NCBI RefSeq assembly: GCF_044385915.1
Contig: NZ_JBISCC010000127.1
Span: 248,001-312,000, forward strand
Source: Thalassobellus citreus
GTDB taxonomy: Bacteria > Bacteroidota > Bacteroidia > Flavobacteriales > Flavobacteriaceae
Direction: 5' to 3'
Length of the DNA stretch: 64,000 nt
The notes under the pieces are model-generated. The model searched no databases. It was not told where the DNA came from and saw nothing but the letters and a program-made list of their open reading frames with translations. This document shows, piece after piece, positions 61,067 to 64,000 of this stretch (positions are counted from its first letter, which is position 1; every line of letters begins with the position of its first letter). Both the position numbers and the translations under genes were made by a program.

Positions 61067-61528
61067 TTGGGGATAAAACAATATGATAAAATTTTAATGA
61101 AGTTGAATGATTTATTTTTAATGAATCAACAAGTCGGAAAAATATTTTCAAAAATGCAAGGTGATGTTCCAGATGTTAATTTAAAAACTTTTTTTAAAGA
61201 AAAAGAGCTTGAGAGAAAACGTTTTTGTGAGATGTTACAAAATGAATCAAAAAAACTTGAAACCAAGGTAGATAACTCTATAATGTTACAAAGACGAAAT
61301 CATTTAACAGAGTTGAGTATTAAAAAATCATTGCGTTACGAAAAGAGTAGTAATTTATTAAGACAAGTTAATAACCTTATGCAGTTTAGTATAATGAAAT
61401 ATAATGACTTGCTTATGGAAATGAATTTGTCTTTACCGCTTTGTAAGCTCTTAGTTAAACAACGAGATTGTATTCAATCTTCATTGTTTTTAGTAAAAAG
61501 AGAAGCAGACGCTATGGGTTTTGCTTAA
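61067..61528 (+). CDS. Hypothetical helical protein
   Basis: A 153-residue, wholly helical, Lys/Met/Leu-rich protein with no signal peptide. ELERKRFCEMLQNE and LRYEKSSNLLRQVNNLMQFS suggest a four-helix bundle, possibly ferritin-like (DUF2383/PA2169 type), but the metal ligands are not clear. The start is TTG 61067 or a later ATG at 61096 (MKLNDLFLMNQQ). It ends 4 bases before the convergent rimM stop codon. Confidence 0.6.
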   Translation: MGIKQYDKILMKLNDLFLMNQQVGKIFSKMQGDVPDVNLKTFFKEKELERKRFCEMLQNESKKLETKVDNSIMLQRRNHLTELSIKKSLRYEKSSNLLRQVNNLMQFSIMKYNDLLMEMNLSLPLCKLLVKQRDCIQSSLFLVKREADAMGFA

Positions 61529-61532
61529 AAAT

Positions 61533-62060
61533 TTATTCTAAGTATAAGTCAATTAACCCTTCTGGAGTGTTTACTAAAACGGTTTTGTTAGCTCTATCTA
61601 CCTTAACTATAAATTCATCATTTATTGGGATTAAGATTTCTATACCATCTCGATCTATTTCAAAAAGAGCTTGTGCTGTAGAGTCGTTAATAGCTTTTAT
61701 AATACCTACTTTTCCAAAATTTACGTCTTCAATTAAAAAATTAATAACTTCATGAAAGTAAAATTTGTTACCTTCTAATTTAGGAAGTAAGTCTAGTGGT
61801 AAGTATAAACCACTTTTCATAATTGCATCAGCATCGGCTTCTTCGTCTACATCTTCAAATTTTATACGAAGTAATTCCGATTTGTGTAATTGAGAACTTT
61901 CAACAAAAAAAGGCACAAGATTATTTCTTAATTGTAAAAAAATAGCATCTAAGTTTTCGTAAAGTTCTGGCTGGTCGGTATCTAGTTTCGCTAAAACCTC
62001 ACCTTTAAAACTGTATTTTTTTACAATTTTACCTAAGTAGAAACAATCTTCTTTTTTCAT
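61533..62060 (-). CDS. rimM: Ribosome maturation factor RimM
   Basis: A 175-residue RimM: N-terminal domain (FYLGKIVKKYSFKGEVLAKL) and C-terminal PRC-barrel (INFLIEDVNFGKVGIIKAI, EILIPINDEFIVKVD). It assists 30S subunit maturation with S19/16S head binding. It lies downstream of rpsP on the same strand, but separated by a terminator and a repeat (177 bases). Confidence 0.94.
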   Translation of the reverse strand: MKKEDCFYLGKIVKKYSFKGEVLAKLDTDQPELYENLDAIFLQLRNNLVPFFVESSQLHKSELLRIKFEDVDEEADADAIMKSGLYLPLDLLPKLEGNKFYFHEVINFLIEDVNFGKVGIIKAINDSTAQALFEIDRDGIEILIPINDEFIVKVDRANKTVLVNTPEGLIDLYLE

Positions 62061-62080
62061 TGAAAATGATATTTTTTTAT

Positions 62081-62144
62081 TCTGAACTTGTTTCAGAATC
62101 TTTAAAAGTATTAATAATTATGAGATTCCGATTTTCATCGGAAT
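62081..62144. repeat. Short dispersed repeat with CTGAACTTGTTTCAG core, copy 2
   Basis: TTCTGAACTTGTTTCAGAA (62080-62098 region) followed by ATTCCGAT (62125-62132)/ATCGGAAT (62137-62144), a perfect hairpin. The 15-base core matches that at 18772-18786. The unit looks like a small palindromic repeat inserted between rpsP and rimM. Confidence 0.6.
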
Positions 62145-62189
62145 TTGTTCAATAATGTATTTTGAAAATCAAAATACTATTTCACAAAA

Positions 62190-62222
62190 AAACTCCGATA
62201 TAAATACCGGAGTTTAAAAGTA
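62190..62222 (-). terminator. Terminator between rpsP and rimM
   Basis: AAACTCCG (62190-62197) pairs with CGGAGTTT (62208-62215). On the minus strand the stem is followed by TTTTTTTGTG. It should reduce read-through from rpsP to rimM. Confidence 0.78.
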
Positions 62223-62237
62223 TAAAAAAATATTTTT

Positions 62238-62756
62238 TTATTCTTCTTCTTTTGATGCTTCTGCTTCAACTTCAGGAGCAGCTTCTTCAGCTACTTCTTC
62301 TTCTACTACAGGAGTAGCGGCAGCAATTCTTGCTTCATTTACTGCTTTTTCGGCAGCTAATGCTTCAGCTTTCGCTTTTGCTTCAGCTTCAGATAAACCA
62401 TCAGCTTTTGCTTGTACTTTACCTTCTTTTTCTTCTAACCAAGCTTTGAATTTTTCTTCAGCTTGCTCTTCAGTTAAAGCGCCTTTTCTAACACCACCTG
62501 CAAGGTGATTTTTTAGTAAAGCACCTTTGTAAGATAAAAGTGTTTTTGCAGTATCTGTTGGTTGTGCACCATTTTGCAACCATGTTACAGCGCCATCAAC
62601 GTTTAATTCAACAGTTGCTGGGTTTGTGTTTGGATTGTAGATACCTAATTTTTCTAAGTACTTACCATCTCTTTTTGAACGTGCATCAGCTGCAACGATC
62701 CAGTAAAAAGGTTTCCCTTTTTTACCATGTCTTTGTAATCTAATCTTTACTGGCAT
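62238..62756 (-). CDS. rpsP: 30S ribosomal protein S16
   Basis: A 172-residue S16. The conserved core is residues 1-80 (MPVKIRLQRHGKKGKPFYWIV, LEKLGIYNPNTNPATVEL); the remaining 90 residues are an Ala/Glu/Lys-rich tail (EAEAKAKAEALAAEKAV, PVVEEEVAEEAAPEVEAEAS), a known extension in Bacteroidota. It starts at ATG 62756. Confidence 0.96.
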   Translation of the reverse strand: MPVKIRLQRHGKKGKPFYWIVAADARSKRDGKYLEKLGIYNPNTNPATVELNVDGAVTWLQNGAQPTDTAKTLLSYKGALLKNHLAGGVRKGALTEEQAEEKFKAWLEEKEGKVQAKADGLSEAEAKAKAEALAAEKAVNEARIAAATPVVEEEVAEEAAPEVEAEASKEEE

Positions 62757-62850
62757 AATAATTAATTATTTGAGGTTCTCGACCTCGGTTATTAATGAGG
62801 GCGCAAAGATACTATATTTTTTTAATTACCAAGACTTTATTTGCCTGTTT

Positions 62851-63918
62851 TTAAAACAATAAGCATACAGGTCTTGGTACTTTTACGTCATTTAAAAAAG
62901 AAAGTTTTCCGGTAGATGCATTAATTCTAAAAACAGAAATATTATGACTCTTTTTATTAGCTACCAATAAAAATTTTCCTGAAGGGTCTAATGTAAAGTT
63001 TCTTGGCCAATCTCCATGAATTGGTACTGTTTGAATTTTTTCAATAGTGCCATCAAGTTTGTTTCTTTTAAAAACTACTATGGAATTTTCGCCTCTATTC
63101 GAACCATATAAATAAAGTTCATTCCTAGATAAATGAATATCTGCACAAGAATTATATCCTTCATAGGCTTCATCTAATGTAGAGTCGTAATCAATCTGTT
63201 TAAAACCTGTTTCAGTTCTTTTTACAGAAGTAACAGAACTACCGTACTCATTTATGATATAGATGTATTGACCGTTTTTTGTTATTGTAAAATGTCTAGG
63301 GCCTGGGTTTTCTACCATTTCTACCACTGTAGGTAATGTTAGTTTGTATGTATTGTCTTTAAGTTTATATTGGTATAGTGCATTTATTCCTAAATCGGCT
63401 ATGTATAATTCATTCCTGAAAAATTGCGCAGAGTGAGCATGTGATACTTTGTCGTCTGTGTTGTAATTAAAAATTTGAGTAGCATCATTTAATTTTCCAT
63501 CTCTTGCAATACTATAAATAGAAGCACTGCCACCACTGTAATTTGATACAACAGCTTTATTTCCTTGTTTGTTTATTGAAATATGGCAAGGGCCTTTCCC
63601 GTTACTACTCACCTTATTTAAAAATTTTAAATGTCCGTTTTCTCTAATTTTAAATGATGAAACAGAACCTCCCAAACTTTCGCTTACCCCATATATGAAT
63701 TTTTTATTTCTTGAATATGTTATAAATGAAGGGTTTTGTGTAGAAACTGCTAATTGCAAATTGCTAAGCTCTCCAGTATTTTGATTGAAATCTAGTTTGT
63801 AAATACCTTCACTATAACCATCAGTGTAAGTGCCAACATATAATGGTGTGTTTTGAGCGTTAGCATTGCAATAATGAAGACTAATAATAATTCCTAAAAC
63901 AACTAATTTGAATTTCAT
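62851..63918 (-). CDS. Secreted lactonase-fold (6-phosphogluconolactonase-like) protein
   Basis: A 355-residue protein with signal peptide MKFKLVVLGIIISLHYCNANAQ and a seven-bladed propeller of the lactonase/YkgB family (TPLYVGTYTDGYSEGIYKL, GPCHISINKQGNKAVVSNYSGGS, HSAQFFRNELYIADLGINALYQY, PRNFTLDPSGKFLLVANKKSHNISVF). Cytoplasmic members hydrolyse 6-phosphogluconolactone; with a signal peptide this one is probably periplasmic and its substrate is open. The remaining 82 bases to the window end hold nothing identified. Confidence 0.85.
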   Translation of the reverse strand: MKFKLVVLGIIISLHYCNANAQNTPLYVGTYTDGYSEGIYKLDFNQNTGELSNLQLAVSTQNPSFITYSRNKKFIYGVSESLGGSVSSFKIRENGHLKFLNKVSSNGKGPCHISINKQGNKAVVSNYSGGSASIYSIARDGKLNDATQIFNYNTDDKVSHAHSAQFFRNELYIADLGINALYQYKLKDNTYKLTLPTVVEMVENPGPRHFTITKNGQYIYIINEYGSSVTSVKRTETGFKQIDYDSTLDEAYEGYNSCADIHLSRNELYLYGSNRGENSIVVFKRNKLDGTIEKIQTVPIHGDWPRNFTLDPSGKFLLVANKKSHNISVFRINASTGKLSFLNDVKVPRPVCLLF

Positions 63919-64000
63919 AATATGTAATATAGATTCGTCTAAAGTAAAATAATTATATTAAAGGACACTTTCTCTGTTTAAAACTGTTTATAACTTATGT

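Noticed and set aside
1282..63918. tRNA, rRNA, CRISPR and transposase genes looked for in all gaps
   Set aside because: No cloverleaf-like runs, regular direct repeats with spacers, or transposase frames were seen by eye in any gap; a program scan could still find a divergent tRNA.

Overview
The window is low-GC bacterial chromosome that most resembles a marine member of the Flavobacteriaceae (Bacteroidota). The evidence is the mix of lineage-typical families (DUF3098, DUF4271, DUF4296, a short protein with a type IX secretion sorting domain, LuxE-like acyltransferase, SemiSWEET), the long acidic tail on ribosomal protein S16, promoters of the TAnnTTTG type, and interspersed repeats with cores such as TTGTCATTTCG and CTGAACTTGTTTCAG. 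No rRNA, tRNA, CRISPR array, prophage or intact insertion sequence was seen. Gene density is high and several convergent pairs touch or overlap at their 3' ends.

Layout. 1-8.4 kb: a cut-off Na+/solute symporter, glycerate kinase, ftsX, a drug/metabolite exporter, leuS and a SemiSWEET gene that follows a structured leader element. 8.5-19.4 kb: alanine dehydrogenase, a membrane zinc peptidase, a Bax-inhibitor-like protein, a membrane-anchored MutS-like ATPase, omega-amidase, an Ig-like lipoprotein, comF, glyS. 19.5-30.8 kb: an Lrp regulator with a saccharopine dehydrogenase family gene, ATP-dependent pckA, hemD, a polyprenol-phosphate mannosyltransferase/dihydroorotase/DUF4296 operon, tyrS, and a YHS-domain gene broken by a frameshift. 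30.8-38.6 kb: LuxE-like protein, a PhoB/PhoR-like two-component pair, a glycosyltransferase preceded by a second copy of the leader element, trmB, a LysE exporter and an alkyltransferase-like protein. 38.9-40.3 kb: Fe-S carriers Mrp and NifU-like.

40.8-58.7 kb is the most distinctive part: a ferredoxin-centred block with pyruvate:ferredoxin oxidoreductase, a 2[4Fe-4S] ferredoxin, two-subunit 2-oxoacid:ferredoxin oxidoreductase, a complete rnfBCDGEA operon headed by an RseC-like gene, a [2Fe-2S] ferredoxin, and an 1149-residue protein that I tentatively call a PPi-type PEP carboxykinase. Together these could couple ferredoxin redox state, the membrane ion gradient and C3/C4 carboxylation. Several upstream regions here carry TGA-N6-TCA palindromes, the form of Crp/Fnr-family sites. 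58.9-64 kb: glutaryl-CoA dehydrogenase-like gene, tRNA methyltransferase, rimM, rpsP and a lactonase-fold protein.

The findings that most deserve follow-up are the two-copy structured leader element with a covarying stem (7990-8075 + and 35305-35386 -), the shared palindromes of the ferredoxin block, the candidate PPi-PEPCK beside a normal ATP-PEPCK, the repeat that has become coding sequence inside leuS, and the frameshifted YHS gene. Coordinates of short sites were counted by hand and may be off by a base.
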